A stretch of 42,291 bases of DNA from Phycisphaerae bacterium (GTDB taxonomy: Bacteria > Planctomycetota > Phycisphaerae > UBA1845), in assembly GCA_029260055.1 (NCBI GenBank), contig JAJDDX010000154.1, positions 1 through 42,291 of the forward strand, given 5' to 3'. Under the pieces are notes generated by a model. The model was not told where the DNA came from, did no database searches, and saw only the letters and a list, made by a program, of their open reading frames with translations. The translations under genes and the position numbers were made by a program. This document shows, piece after piece, positions 8,520 through 17,087 of this stretch; the first letter of the stretch is position 1, and the number at the start of each line of letters is the position of its first letter.

Positions 8520-9521
8520 ATGAAGTCCGGCACGGGATCGACGGCGCGGCTCCAGGCTCCCTTTTCTAGGGTTTGGCGGGGCCTCATTCAGAGGCTAATG
8601 ATCAGCCTTAACACGCGCACCGGCGTGGGGGCATGGGTGGTGTACGCCGCTGTGCGATCCGTTTTCGCGATCATGCAGGTCTTTCCCATGGACTGGAACC
8701 TGCGGACCGCAAGGCTGCTCGCGAGGGTTTGGGTGTGGCTCACGCCGCGCCACCGCGATCTTGCGATCAAGAACATTTCCGAATCGCTCGGCGACGAACT
8801 GACGCCGGCCCAGGTGCAGCGGATGGCCCACCGATGCCTCGAGAACTGGGCCATGTTCGCCGTCGAAGTGATCTGTCTTTCCCGGCTCGTCAACTCCTTC
8901 ACGTGGAACCGGTACATCCGTCTCGTCGATTTCGAGGAAGTGCTTCGGCTCATGATCAGCGGGCGCGGCGTGATCCTCGTCACGGGGCATTACGGGCCGT
9001 TCGAACTCGTCGGCCAACTGATCGCGGCGTTAGGGTTCGACATCGTGGCGGTGATGCGACCGTTGGATAACGATCGTCTCAACCGCTTTTTGGTCGAGTC
9101 ACGCAGGATGAACGGGCTTTCGCTGCTGGACAAGAAGGGGGCCACGGGGCAGGCTGAGCGCGTTGTCACGGAAGGCTCGCTTCTGGGCGTCATCGGTGAC
9201 CAAGATGCGGGGCGCAAGGGGATCTTCGTCGATTTCTTCGGGCGGCCCGCTTCGACCTACAAGTCCATCGGGCTGCTCGCGATGCAGACGGGCGCACCGA
9301 TCGTGATCGGGTACGGTCGACGGCTCGGCAAGGTCGCAAAGTACGAGATCGGAGTTCAGCGCATCATCCACAAAGAGGAATGGGAGGGGCAAGAGGACCC
9401 GCTTCGCTGGATTTCCGAGGCCTACACGAAGGCTATCGAGGACTTCGTTCGTGTGGAGCCTTCGCAGTATTTGTGGATCCACCGGCGATGGAAGTCCAGG
9501 CCGAAGAGTGAGCGGGCCTAG
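8520..9521 (+). CDS. LpxL/HtrB-type lipid A-like acyltransferase
   Basis: 333 aa, usual length about 300-330. The catalytic H-x4-E dyad is visible in GVILVTGHYGPFE (His157, Glu162), followed by LIAALGFDIVAVMRPLDNDRLNRFL, GVIGDQDAGRKGIFVDFFGRPAST and the family's C-terminal SQYLWIHRRWKSRP. A membrane-associated N-terminus (residues 33-56) precedes. The family transfers acyl chains from acyl-ACP to lipid A precursors or related glycolipids at the inner membrane. Together with the preceding glycosyltransferase it points to envelope glycolipid work; whether true lipid A is the substrate cannot be judged. ATG 8520 is the first in-frame start; the ATG at 8598 is another option. Confidence 0.9.
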   Translation: MKSGTGSTARLQAPFSRVWRGLIQRLMISLNTRTGVGAWVVYAAVRSVFAIMQVFPMDWNLRTARLLARVWVWLTPRHRDLAIKNISESLGDELTPAQVQRMAHRCLENWAMFAVEVICLSRLVNSFTWNRYIRLVDFEEVLRLMISGRGVILVTGHYGPFELVGQLIAALGFDIVAVMRPLDNDRLNRFLVESRRMNGLSLLDKKGATGQAERVVTEGSLLGVIGDQDAGRKGIFVDFFGRPASTYKSIGLLAMQTGAPIVIGYGRRLGKVAKYEIGVQRIIHKEEWEGQEDPLRWISEAYTKAIEDFVRVEPSQYLWIHRRWKSRPKSERA

Positions 9522-9574
9522 GTGCTGCAGGGTCCGCGGGCTCGGGTGGCAGCCGGCTGTGGGGCCGTCGACGG

Positions 9575-9603
9575 TTGACCGTTGTGAGGCTCATTCCTAG
9601 AAT
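9575..9603 (+). promoter_or_regulatory. Sigma-70 promoter for thioredoxin
   Basis: TTGACC (9575-9580) and TAGAAT (9598-9603) are spaced by exactly 17 bases, close to consensus. Transcription would start near 9610, giving a leader of about 34 nt with a Shine-Dalgarno (GAGGGAG, about 9632-9638) before ATG 9644. Confidence 0.65.
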
Positions 9604-9643
9604 CTCGGCACGACAAGAGTGCATTCTTACCGAGGGAGACGCG

Positions 9644-9976
9644 ATGGCTGGCGAACACACGCTTAGTTTCACGGATGGCAATTTCGACGAAGAAGTCCTG
9701 GGTGCTGACACACCGACGCTGGTGGATTTCTGGGCGGAGTGGTGTGGCCCCTGCAAGGCTCTGGCGCCCGTGATCGACGAGTTGGCCGGCGACTACGAAG
9801 GGAAAGTGAAGGTCGGCAAGATCGATACGGATGCGAACCGCGAGGTTTCCGTCCGCTTCTCGATCAGCGCGATCCCGACCGTGATCCTCTTCAACAACGG
9901 CGAGATCGTCGAGAAGTTCGTAGGGCTGCGTAGCAAGAAAGATTTCCAAGTGGTGCTGGATCGCGTGGTGGGCTGA
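9644..9976 (+). CDS. trxA: Thioredoxin
   Basis: 110 aa, the standard thioredoxin length. Active site WCGPC with Cys34 and Cys37 inside LVDFWAEWCGPCKALAPVIDELA; then KVKVGKIDTDANREVSVRFSISAIPTVILF, with the cis-Pro of the family in SAIPT, and the closing FNNGEIVEKFVG. It reduces protein disulfides in the cytoplasm, being recharged by thioredoxin reductase (not in the window). Start choice: ATG 9644 has GAGGGAG 6 nt upstream, and the in-frame TTG at 9575 belongs to the -35 box. It is flanked by an acyltransferase and a RicT-like gene, with its own promoter. The peroxiredoxin at 15.8 kb is a plausible client. Confidence 0.95.
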   Translation: MAGEHTLSFTDGNFDEEVLGADTPTLVDFWAEWCGPCKALAPVIDELAGDYEGKVKVGKIDTDANREVSVRFSISAIPTVILFNNGEIVEKFVGLRSKKDFQVVLDRVVG

Positions 9977-10101
9977 GCCGGTCCAGGCGGGCCGCCGCAA
10001 TCGCATCACGACGTCGCGCGCGCGAGTACGCGCGGTCGTAGCCGAGTTGGAAGGTCCGGCGCGTCGTCGAGTGTCGCCACTTCGTCGTGCAACCCGATAT
10101 C

Positions 10102-11472
10102 ATGAGCATCGCCGCCGGCCCGCGCGGTGCCTTACGGAAGATCGCCTTGGTGCAACCGTCGATTAATCTCGAGCAATTCGACATCGAGTCGCCTTCCGGG
10201 CGTGCGGCCGGGGGATGTGCAAGTTGCGGTCTAGGTGAGCCGGGTGCGGGCGACTCGCGCTGCGGCAACGGGCTCGAGAAGATCTACCCGACGACGGCTG
10301 TCCGATTCGGCTACATGCGGTACATCGGAGAGTACTCGCATCCTCCGGACATGAAGTTCACATGCGGCGCCAAGATCGTCATCCTCAGCAAACGCGGGCT
10401 GGAGATCGGGGATCAGGTCTCTCTGACATGCAGCGGCTGTGACAAGGCGGTGACACGCGAGCAGATGAAGGAGTGGGTCCGTCGGTGTGGCGACGATTCG
10501 TTTATCTTCGACGCGGGACGGATACTGAGAGAGGCGACCGCCGGCGATCTCGCCGAGTACGCGCGCATCCAGGTCGACTGCAAGGAGAAGCGGGCGTTCG
10601 CCCAGGAGGTCGCCAGGCGGCACAAGCTTCCGCTGAAGATTGCGGAGTGTGAACACCTGTTCGGCGGCGAGCGCATCATCTTCTTCTTCACGGCGAACGA
10701 GCGCGTCGACTTCCGCGCCATGGTCAAGGACCTGGCCAGGGAATACCGGACGCGCATCGAGATGAGGCAGATCGGAGCGCGCGACGAGGCTCGGCTTCTG
10801 GCCGACTTCGAGACTTGCGGCCAGGAATTATGCTGCAAGGTGTTCCTCAAGACGCTCCGACCGATCAGCATGCGCATGGCCAAGCTCCAGAAGGCCACGC
10901 TCGATCCGACGCAGGTCTCCGGGCGGTGCGGACGGCTCAAATGCTGCCTGCGCTACGAGCACGACAGCTATGAGGACCTCGACAAGAGGCTGCCGAAGAT
11001 CGGTACCAGAATCGGTACGGGCCAGGGCGATGGCGTGATTGTGAATCGGCAGGTGCTCACGCAACTTGTCCAGGTGCGGATGGATGACGATACGTTGGTG
11101 ACGGTCGTCGCCGAGGATATTACTGAAGCCGGGCTCGTTCCTGCGGTTCCCGTGAAGGAGCCGCGACCGCCGCGTGGCGGTGATCGAGGCGGGCGCGGTC
11201 GGGGTTCGGGTCGTGGTGACGGTCCGCGGCGAGATCGACCGGCCAAGGCCGAGCCGCCGGCTGAGACGGGGACCCCGAAAAGCGATGGCCAGGCGGCCCC
11301 GGAGGCGAAGCCGGGTCCGGGCGAGACGCCCGTTGACGGAGACAAGCCCGCGGACGGAGAGTCGGCGGAATCGGCGCCGCGTCGCCGCGCGCGTCGCCGC
11401 CGTCGTCCACGCAGGCGAGGGGGCGGTGGGGGCGAAAACGCGGGTGGTTCCGCGCCTTCTGGGGACAAATGA
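10102..11472 (+). CDS. RicT/YaaT-like PSP1-domain protein with Arg/Gly/Pro-rich tail
   Basis: About 456 aa from ATG 10102; a GTG at 10087 would add five residues. The PSP1 domain covers roughly residues 60-280: VRFGYMRYIGEYSHPPD, AEYARIQVDCKEKRAFAQEVARRHKLPLKI, the EHLFGGERIIFFFTANERVDFRAMVKDLA segment, ARLLADFETCGQELCCKVFLKTLRPISMRMAKLQ and SGRCGRLKCCLRYEHDSYEDL. The conserved Cys set (CGQELCC, CGRLKCC) is the one that in RicT binds iron-sulfur in complex with RicA and RicF, a complex tied to RNA processing in Bacillus. The extra N-terminal segment has CASCG. The last ~110 residues are low-complexity, rich in Arg, Gly, Pro and Glu, and may bind nucleic acid. RicA and RicF are not seen here. 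Confidence 0.88.
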   Translation: MSIAAGPRGALRKIALVQPSINLEQFDIESPSGRAAGGCASCGLGEPGAGDSRCGNGLEKIYPTTAVRFGYMRYIGEYSHPPDMKFTCGAKIVILSKRGLEIGDQVSLTCSGCDKAVTREQMKEWVRRCGDDSFIFDAGRILREATAGDLAEYARIQVDCKEKRAFAQEVARRHKLPLKIAECEHLFGGERIIFFFTANERVDFRAMVKDLAREYRTRIEMRQIGARDEARLLADFETCGQELCCKVFLKTLRPISMRMAKLQKATLDPTQVSGRCGRLKCCLRYEHDSYEDLDKRLPKIGTRIGTGQGDGVIVNRQVLTQLVQVRMDDDTLVTVVAEDITEAGLVPAVPVKEPRPPRGGDRGGRGRGSGRGDGPRRDRPAKAEPPAETGTPKSDGQAAPEAKPGPGETPVDGDKPADGESAESAPRRRARRRRRPRRRGGGGGENAGGSAPSGDK

Positions 11473-11497
11473 TCGCGGAAGGTTCGATGCGAACCTC

Positions 11498-12064
11498 ATG
11501 TCCGTTCGGGACGATGTCATGAGCCGTGAATCACAGGATGTCATGCGCAAGCTCGTTGAGCACGCCGGACCCTATCCGGAAGAGGCGTTCTACTTCGTTC
11601 GTGACGGACTCAGTCACGCGGCTCAGCGCGTTCACGGCGCGGAGACGCCGGCGCACCGCAAGCTTCAGGCTTTCCTGCTCGAGGAAGGTTGGGACTGGTC
11701 GGAGCTGATCCACGGATTGGACAGCGGCACTCTTCCGTTGTTTGTGTCTCAACTGATCGAAGAGGCGGGCGGCTGCGAGAAGCTCGATCGACACATCACC
11801 GGCCGCGAACTGTGCTGGGGATTGCACGACTACGCACTGACGCGATGGGGGCGGCTGGCACGCCCCGTACTCGAATCCTGGAACATCCGTTGCACGGCGG
11901 ACTTCGGGCGCATCGTCTTCAGTTTCATCGAATGCGAATTGATGCAGAAGCAGCCGAGCGATAACCTCGCCGACTTCGAGGATGTCTACTGCTTCGAAGA
12001 GGCCTTCGACGGCCTGCCTGCATCCGTGCCGCCCGAACTCCAGTCTGAAGACTCGGTCAACTAG
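11498..12064 (+). CDS. Minf_1886-family conserved protein (planctomycete/verrucomicrobial)
   Basis: About 188 aa from ATG 11498; ATG 11519 is an alternative. The frame is also open upstream through the GC-rich tail of the previous gene, but that part is a shadow. It matches the family known as Minf_1886 (restricted mostly to planctomycetes and verrucomicrobia): YPEEAFYFVRDGLSHAAQRV near the start, then HITGRELCWGLHDYALTRWG, LESWNIRCTADFGRIVFSFIE and MQKQPSDNLADFEDVYCFEEAF. The protein is small, acidic and soluble, with no signal peptide, and is probably cytoplasmic. Function is unknown. It follows the RicT-like gene with a 25-nt gap, so the two may be co-transcribed. Recognition is from sequence pattern memory, not a search. 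Confidence 0.88.
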   Translation: MSVRDDVMSRESQDVMRKLVEHAGPYPEEAFYFVRDGLSHAAQRVHGAETPAHRKLQAFLLEEGWDWSELIHGLDSGTLPLFVSQLIEEAGGCEKLDRHITGRELCWGLHDYALTRWGRLARPVLESWNIRCTADFGRIVFSFIECELMQKQPSDNLADFEDVYCFEEAFDGLPASVPPELQSEDSVN

Positions 12065-12273
12065 ACGGCAAGCGATCCCCACATGCGAACCGAGCCGGTT
12101 CCACCGCGAGCGCGGCCGGGCGCGTCGGTTATCGGGCCTTGGCGTCTCGGGTGCTCGGTCGGATGAGCCACCTCCGTTCGCGGCCTCGGGCTTGGTGCCG
12201 AGCGTCTCCCATCTCAAGTGTCAGGGGATTGATTGCAGGCTTGCGTTGAAGCTCCACTAAGATGAATAAAGCC

Positions 12274-12301
12274 TTGAAACCCCGCGATTCCGTACGATAA
12301 T
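12274..12301 (+). promoter_or_regulatory. Candidate sigma-70 promoter for the large dockerin protein
   Basis: TTGAAA (12274-12279) and GATAAT (12296-12301) with a 16-base spacer. The remainder of the 313-base stretch between 12065 and 12377 holds nothing else I recognise except an AGGAGG at about 12320. That AGGAGG is followed by in-frame GTG 12327, but the signal peptide favours ATG 12378. Confidence 0.45.
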
Positions 12302-12377
12302 AGTAACGTTGGATAGAGTAGGAGGAGTGCGCGCTCGGTCCACACTTGGGCTTACGGGATCGGCGCGCCGTCGCCGA

Positions 12378-15300
12378 ATGAAGCGTCGTCAAATGTACAT
12401 TCCGGCAGCGTTGGCGAGCGTGGTTTGCTCCGCGGTTTTTTCCGTGGGCGCTGACGCCGGCGAGCCCGTGCGCGGCGACCGCATTGATCCTTCGCACTTT
12501 GGGGCTGGCATCATTGAGAGGATGGCGGACGTCGTGGCGCGGCAGCGCACTGCCCCGCCGCCTGCGCCCGACGCACGTACCGATCCGAGTCGGCGCTACG
12601 GCGAGTGGGCCGTGCCCAGCGTGCGTGCGACGAGCTACCCGCACTCCGGCCTGCACCACATCGTCAACAAGTGGGGCGATGTACGCATGGGGATCGGCTT
12701 CCCCGGCATCGTTGACGTTCACGGCGCTTATATCGCGGGGCAACGCGCCGAGGGCGCATGGGCGCAGCGCGTGTGGGTCGTCGGTTATCGCGACGGCAAG
12801 GAAGTGGCACGCACCGCGCCGTTTACGGACATAGGCGAGACGCCCGCGTGGTTCGACATGAATCTCTGCGGCGTCGATCGGATCATCTTCCGCGCCGATC
12901 CCGCGATCGACGGCGCGGGTTGGTACGGCCTCGACGATCTGACCTTCACGACGGTCGCCTTGAGTGACAACGGGCCGACAGTTATCGACTTCGAGGATCT
13001 GCAATACCACACCACGCTGACGGGCACGGGGTATGGCGGACTGACGTGGGAGATGGGTACGGGATACGACCTGTTCGAGGCGGTGCCGCCGCCGCGGATT
13101 CCGCCCGATGTGGCACAGCGCCGGGCCGCGGGGCCGCCGGCGGGAGTCGACCCAGGCCGTGCGTCGCCCGGACTCGTCGGCACATCGCTTCCCGATTTGG
13201 CTTACGGTTTCGAAGGTGTGGTTAGGTGGGACGCGGGTTCCTTCACGTTCCCGCCGGATTCCAACGGCGCGGTGGGTCTTGACCACTACGTGGTTGCGGT
13301 CAATCGCAACTTCGCCATTTATGACAAGGCTACCGGGGCTGAATTGACGAACGTGCATTTGCAGTCCTTTTTTCTCGGTGCCTGGGTTGCCGACCCCCGC
13401 GTTCTGTTCGACCCGCACAGCGAGCGCTGGTTCGTGATTGCCACGGATTTCGACGCCAACAAGAAGATCTACCTCGCCGTCTCGCTCACGAGCGATCCCG
13501 AGGGCGAGTGGTTCAAGACGGACTTCTCTACGGACGATGGCTCCGGCGCATACCCTGATTACCCGACGCTGGGAATTGATGAGAATGGTGTGTACGTAGG
13601 CGCATTCATGGTCAACGGCGACAACAAGATGAGTCTGTTCGCCGTCGACAAGGCGCCTCTGATCGCGGCAAGCCCGAGCCTCGGTACGGTCACGGCATTC
13701 CCCGGGCTTCCGTGGGAAGGCGCGATTCAGCCGGCTGTTACCTTCGGGTCGGCCGCCGGCGAGTACTGCGTGTCTCGATCCGATGCCTCGACGATTCGTG
13801 TCCGGCGGGTCAACCCACCGCTCGACGCGCCCACGCTCGACGAGGTCGGTTTCGTCGTGGTGCCGGGGCACGCGCCGCCTCCGAACGTCCCCGCGCTGGG
13901 GAGCTTTACGGATCTGGATTCAATCGGCCCCCGGCTGATGAACGCGGTGTATCGGGATGGGTCGTTGTGGACCGCGCAGACGATCGACGTGGATGGCCGA
14001 GCGGCATGCCGATGGTATGAGATCGACCCGGCTGCGACTTCGCTCACGCAGTTCGGCACGGTGTCCGATCCGGTTCTGCACTACTTCTACCCGTCGATCA
14101 TGGTTAACGCCGTCGGGCATGCGGCGATGGGTTTCTCCGGCTCGAGCGCGGCTCAGTACGTCGGCGCCTACTACACCGGCCGGCGCGCGAGTGACCTGGC
14201 AGGCGAGATGGCAGCTCCCGGGCTACTGGTGGCCGGCGAGGCGCCTCAAAACAACATCGACGGATTCGGGCGGAACCGGTGGGGCGACTACAGCGCCACG
14301 TCGTTGGATCCGGTGGATCAGATGAGCGTGTGGACGATCCAGGAGTACGCGCACGCCGACCTGGAAGGTCCTCCAGCCCACGAGAACGTCTGGGGCACGT
14401 GGATCGGCGTCCTGGAACTCTTCGATTGCAACGGGAATGACGTTCCCGACGACTGTGACACGGCCTGCGGTGAGCCGGGCGGCGTGTGCGACGTGCCGGG
14501 CTGCGGCATGGCGGAGGACTGCGACACGAACTCCGTTCCCGACGTGTGTGAAGTCGCGATGGGCGCTTGCTGCTTTGCCGACGGAAGCTGCTGCGACCAT
14601 CTCGACGCGGCGGCGTGTTTCTCGTCCGGGGCGTCGTACTTCGGAGACGGCACCGATTGCATCGGCTTCCCGGACCCCATCTGCGATCCGACCGAGACGG
14701 TCATCCACTGTGAGGCGGACGTGCTAACGGGGCTGCCGGGAGCGACGATCCCGGTGACCTTCTACATCGAAAGCGTTACGGACCTGAGCGCCTATGACGT
14801 CAGCGTCGTGTCGAGCGCGGCGGTCGGCAGCGGAAGCCTGATTCCCGAGTGCGGCGGTTGTAGTGGCGGCGTCAACGAACCGACATGCGGTGCCCGGATC
14901 GACACATCGCGGCCGGATTACGTGTTTGGCGGTTTCGTGGACGCTTCGGCTGTGGATTGCGATGCCGCATCGGTGTCCTCGTCGATTGTAGGTCAAGGTG
15001 TGACGGTGGGTGCCGCCCAGAAGTACGTGGGCGAATTCACGATGACGATCTCGGAGGATGCGTCGCCAAACGGGGTGCTCGAGCTGACGATCGCGACGGA
15101 CCCGAGTCTTACGTTCCTGCGTGACCCGAACAACGAAGTCCTGCGGGTGTTGCCCGGCGGGAGTTGTGTGGTCACGGTGATCGACCCCATGGACTGCCTC
15201 ACGCCGGAGATCGCGGCGGATGGCGGCAAGACAGTTGTGGTGACCCCGATCGGGGCGGCGCCACAGGCTCTGCACGTGACGGGCGATGCCGGGAATCCGG

Positions 15301-15713
15301 AGGTAGCCTGCGTATCGGCCTACATCCAGGCGGACGGCACGTTGGGCCCCGATCCGGTCGTGTTGACGCCTTCGCAATGGGGCAGCGTGGCGGCTCACGG
15401 CGAGGAGATCATTCCCTCGGCGACTTACTTTGTCGAGTCCGAGTGCGGCGCTGAGCAGTCTGCTACCGTCTCCGCGACGACCTGGTTGTGGGGTGAGATG
15501 GAGTCGCCGCCGGACGGACTGGTCAACTTCCGCGACATCAACCTTTCGGTGAAGGCTTTTCAGGGGCAGTTCGAGGGGGTGACGCTCGAGCGTGCGGACC
15601 TCGATCCGTGCGTGCCGAACCGAACGGTCAACTTCCGAGATATCAGCGCGACGGTCGGGGCGTTCCAGGGTGAGCAATACGGTGTCGACAAGTGTCCGAT
15701 TCCCTGCCCGTAG
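12378..15713 (+). CDS. Large secreted protein, beta-propeller-like domain, acidic repeats, dockerin-like C-terminus
   Basis: About 1111 aa. A signal peptide follows ATG 12378 (MKRRQMYIPAALASVVCSAVFSVGADAGEP). Next come a beta-sandwich region with VIDFEDL-type motifs (to about 13080) and a propeller- or sialidase-like part (PPDSNGAVGLDHYVVAVN, DPRVLFDPHSERWFVIA, NRWGDYSATSLDP). A short Cys-rich calcium-type repeat block DCNGNDVPDDCD...DCDTNSVPDVCE spans about 14423-14560. A further beta region precedes two dockerin-like repeats at the end (VNFRDINLSVKAFQG and VNFRDISATVGAFQG, about 15520-15680). It is probably displayed or assembled outside the cell through the dockerin-like module. Substrate and role are unknown. 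Alternative in-frame starts at 12309 and 12327 would spoil the signal peptide. Confidence 0.85.
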   Translation: MKRRQMYIPAALASVVCSAVFSVGADAGEPVRGDRIDPSHFGAGIIERMADVVARQRTAPPPAPDARTDPSRRYGEWAVPSVRATSYPHSGLHHIVNKWGDVRMGIGFPGIVDVHGAYIAGQRAEGAWAQRVWVVGYRDGKEVARTAPFTDIGETPAWFDMNLCGVDRIIFRADPAIDGAGWYGLDDLTFTTVALSDNGPTVIDFEDLQYHTTLTGTGYGGLTWEMGTGYDLFEAVPPPRIPPDVAQRRAAGPPAGVDPGRASPGLVGTSLPDLAYGFEGVVRWDAGSFTFPPDSNGAVGLDHYVVAVNRNFAIYDKATGAELTNVHLQSFFLGAWVADPRVLFDPHSERWFVIATDFDANKKIYLAVSLTSDPEGEWFKTDFSTDDGSGAYPDYPTLGIDENGVYVGAFMVNGDNKMSLFAVDKAPLIAASPSLGTVTAFPGLPWEGAIQPAVTFGSAAGEYCVSRSDASTIRVRRVNPPLDAPTLDEVGFVVVPGHAPPPNVPALGSFTDLDSIGPRLMNAVYRDGSLWTAQTIDVDGRAACRWYEIDPAATSLTQFGTVSDPVLHYFYPSIMVNAVGHAAMGFSGSSAAQYVGAYYTGRRASDLAGEMAAPGLLVAGEAPQNNIDGFGRNRWGDYSATSLDPVDQMSVWTIQEYAHADLEGPPAHENVWGTWIGVLELFDCNGNDVPDDCDTACGEPGGVCDVPGCGMAEDCDTNSVPDVCEVAMGACCFADGSCCDHLDAAACFSSGASYFGDGTDCIGFPDPICDPTETVIHCEADVLTGLPGATIPVTFYIESVTDLSAYDVSVVSSAAVGSGSLIPECGGCSGGVNEPTCGARIDTSRPDYVFGGFVDASAVDCDAASVSSSIVGQGVTVGAAQKYVGEFTMTISEDASPNGVLELTIATDPSLTFLRDPNNEVLRVLPGGSCVVTVIDPMDCLTPEIAADGGKTVVVTPIGAAPQALHVTGDAGNPEVACVSAYIQADGTLGPDPVVLTPSQWGSVAAHGEEIIPSATYFVESECGAEQSATVSATTWLWGEMESPPDGLVNFRDINLSVKAFQGQFEGVTLERADLDPCVPNRTVNFRDISATVGAFQGEQYGVDKCPIPCP

Positions 15714-15747
15714 CTCCCGGCCTCGATGACCTCCTTGGCCAGAACAA

Positions 15748-15789
15748 GGGAAAACCCGCGCCGCGCTGGTAGCGGGCACGGGCTTTCCC
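15748..15789. terminator. Candidate bidirectional terminator between convergent genes
   Basis: GGGAAAACCCG (15748-15758) pairs with CGGGCTTTCCC (15779-15789), with one A/C mismatch, in the 114-nt gap between the dockerin protein and the peroxiredoxin, which converge here. There is no clear T-tract on either side, so intrinsic termination is plausible rather than certain. Confidence 0.4.
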
Positions 15790-15827
15790 GTGATCCATGC
15801 TGAACGGGCCGGCTCGACTCTCGCCGA

Positions 15828-16412
15828 CTACGCGTTCGCCTTGAAGTACTTCTTCGATCCTTCTGGGCTGGGCACGATGGTGTCGCTCCCGGGCTTCCAG
15901 TTGGCCGGGCAGACCTCGCCGTGCTCTTCCACGAACTGGAAGGCCTCGATGACGCGGATGGCCTCATCGACGCTTCGGCCGACCGGAAGGTCGTTGATCG
16001 TCGCATGCCGAACGATGCCCTTGGGATCGATCAGGAAGAGCCCGCGGAGGGCGATTCCGGCATCGAGCAGCACGTCGTAGGATCGGGCGATATTCTTGTC
16101 CAAATCGGCAATCAGCGGGAAGTTGACCTTGCCCAGCCCGCCCTGCTCACGCGAGAGATTGGTCCAAGCGAGGTGCGAGAACTGGCTGTCGACCGAGATG
16201 GCCGCCACCTTGGTGTTGAGCTTGGCGAGCCTATCGGCTCCGTCGCTGAAAGCGACGATCTCGGTGGGGCAGACGAAGGTAAAATCGAGCGGATAGAAGA
16301 ACAGCAGGAGCCATTGCCCATTGTGGAGCTCGCTCCACGGAAGCTCTACGATCTGTCCATCCACGACGGCCTTGCAGTCAAACGCCGGTGCCGGCGAAGT
16401 AACGAGTGGCAT
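15828..16412 (-). CDS. 2-Cys peroxiredoxin (AhpC/Prx1 type)
   Basis: 194 aa from ATG 16412, which has a strong Shine-Dalgarno (AGGAGA, minus strand, 16426-16421). The open frame upstream to 16763 is not coding-like. The peroxidatic Cys48 lies in [13 protein letters not shown] and the resolving Cys168 in [11 protein letters not shown], the typical 2-Cys arrangement; [37 protein letters not shown] is diagnostic. It reduces hydrogen peroxide and organic hydroperoxides in the cytoplasm, with thioredoxin or AhpF as reductant. The C-terminus is long enough to carry the YF motif (KKYFKANA), which in eukaryotic-type enzymes links to sensitivity to over-oxidation. It stands alone between two giant secreted-protein genes. 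Confidence 0.96.
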   Translation of the reverse strand: MPLVTSPAPAFDCKAVVDGQIVELPWSELHNGQWLLLFFYPLDFTFVCPTEIVAFSDGADRLAKLNTKVAAISVDSQFSHLAWTNLSREQGGLGKVNFPLIADLDKNIARSYDVLLDAGIALRGLFLIDPKGIVRHATINDLPVGRSVDEAIRVIEAFQFVEEHGEVCPANWKPGSDTIVPSPEGSKKYFKANA

Positions 16413-17087
16413 CTGAGGTATCTCCTCTTCGAATCCGTAACAGGTTTCACAAAGTCGACGCCGGATACGCCCCGTGCGTCGAGCTGGCCCTATCGTGGAG
16501 GAGTCGGGCGGGTCCGTCAAGGGTAGGCCCGAGGGGGCCGATCGGCGTGAAAACGGCCCGTTTGGCGCCCGGATCAGGACGCGCCACCGGGCCGATTTCG
16601 GCATCGATTCACGAGCCGTCGCCGGTCGTTCGCTCCTCTTCCATCCTCCGTGGTCGCTTGTCCTAACGGTGAAGAGGCTATACGGTTGTTTGGCGTCGTT
16701 TCCATCGACAGGTTTCAACAACCAAGACTCACCGCGGGTGCCCGTAGCCCGCTCTTCTTGCAATGACCGTCAAGGTTCTGGTAGTATGGGGTAGGTCGTG
16801 CGACGCATTGCAGCGCAGCGGCGTCGACACACGGGTGCGTTTTCCGTTCCGGCAGTTGCTTCGGAGCATATTAACTGGAACGGAAGATGAACGTCGTTAC
16901 AATTCGAGAGAGGTTCCATCGTACGGATCCGCTACGTGCCTGCACGATCGCGGGGCTCGGCGGCGGTCTATGGGGTCTCCTATGGCGTCCGTGTTCAGTT
17001 GTCTTATGAAACTCGCCTCGCGGGACGAGCTCATGTGAAGATCCGGATCAGAAGTAGAAGCCCTGCATTCGCGTGAAAGGTGAGTTG
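16413..17087. other. 675-base non-coding stretch upstream of the subtilase gene
   Basis: No convincing gene on either strand. It must hold the peroxiredoxin promoter (leftward) and the subtilase promoter (rightward). Weak rightward candidates are TTGCAA (16758-16763) with TAGTAT (16782-16787, 18-base spacer), and a TACAAT at 16898-16903 without a good -35. If either is used, the subtilase mRNA would have a leader of roughly 180-290 nt. No riboswitch fold is recognised. Confidence 0.4.

Noticed and set aside
11174-11497. N-terminal extension of the Minf_1886 protein
   Set aside because: Overlaps the coding tail of the RicT-like gene in another frame and is a basic low-complexity string; family members begin near ATG 11498 or 11519.
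12129-13871. 580-residue open frame antisense to the dockerin protein
   Set aside because: Arg/His-rich with no domain or membrane pattern; it covers a gene with signal peptide and recognisable modules.
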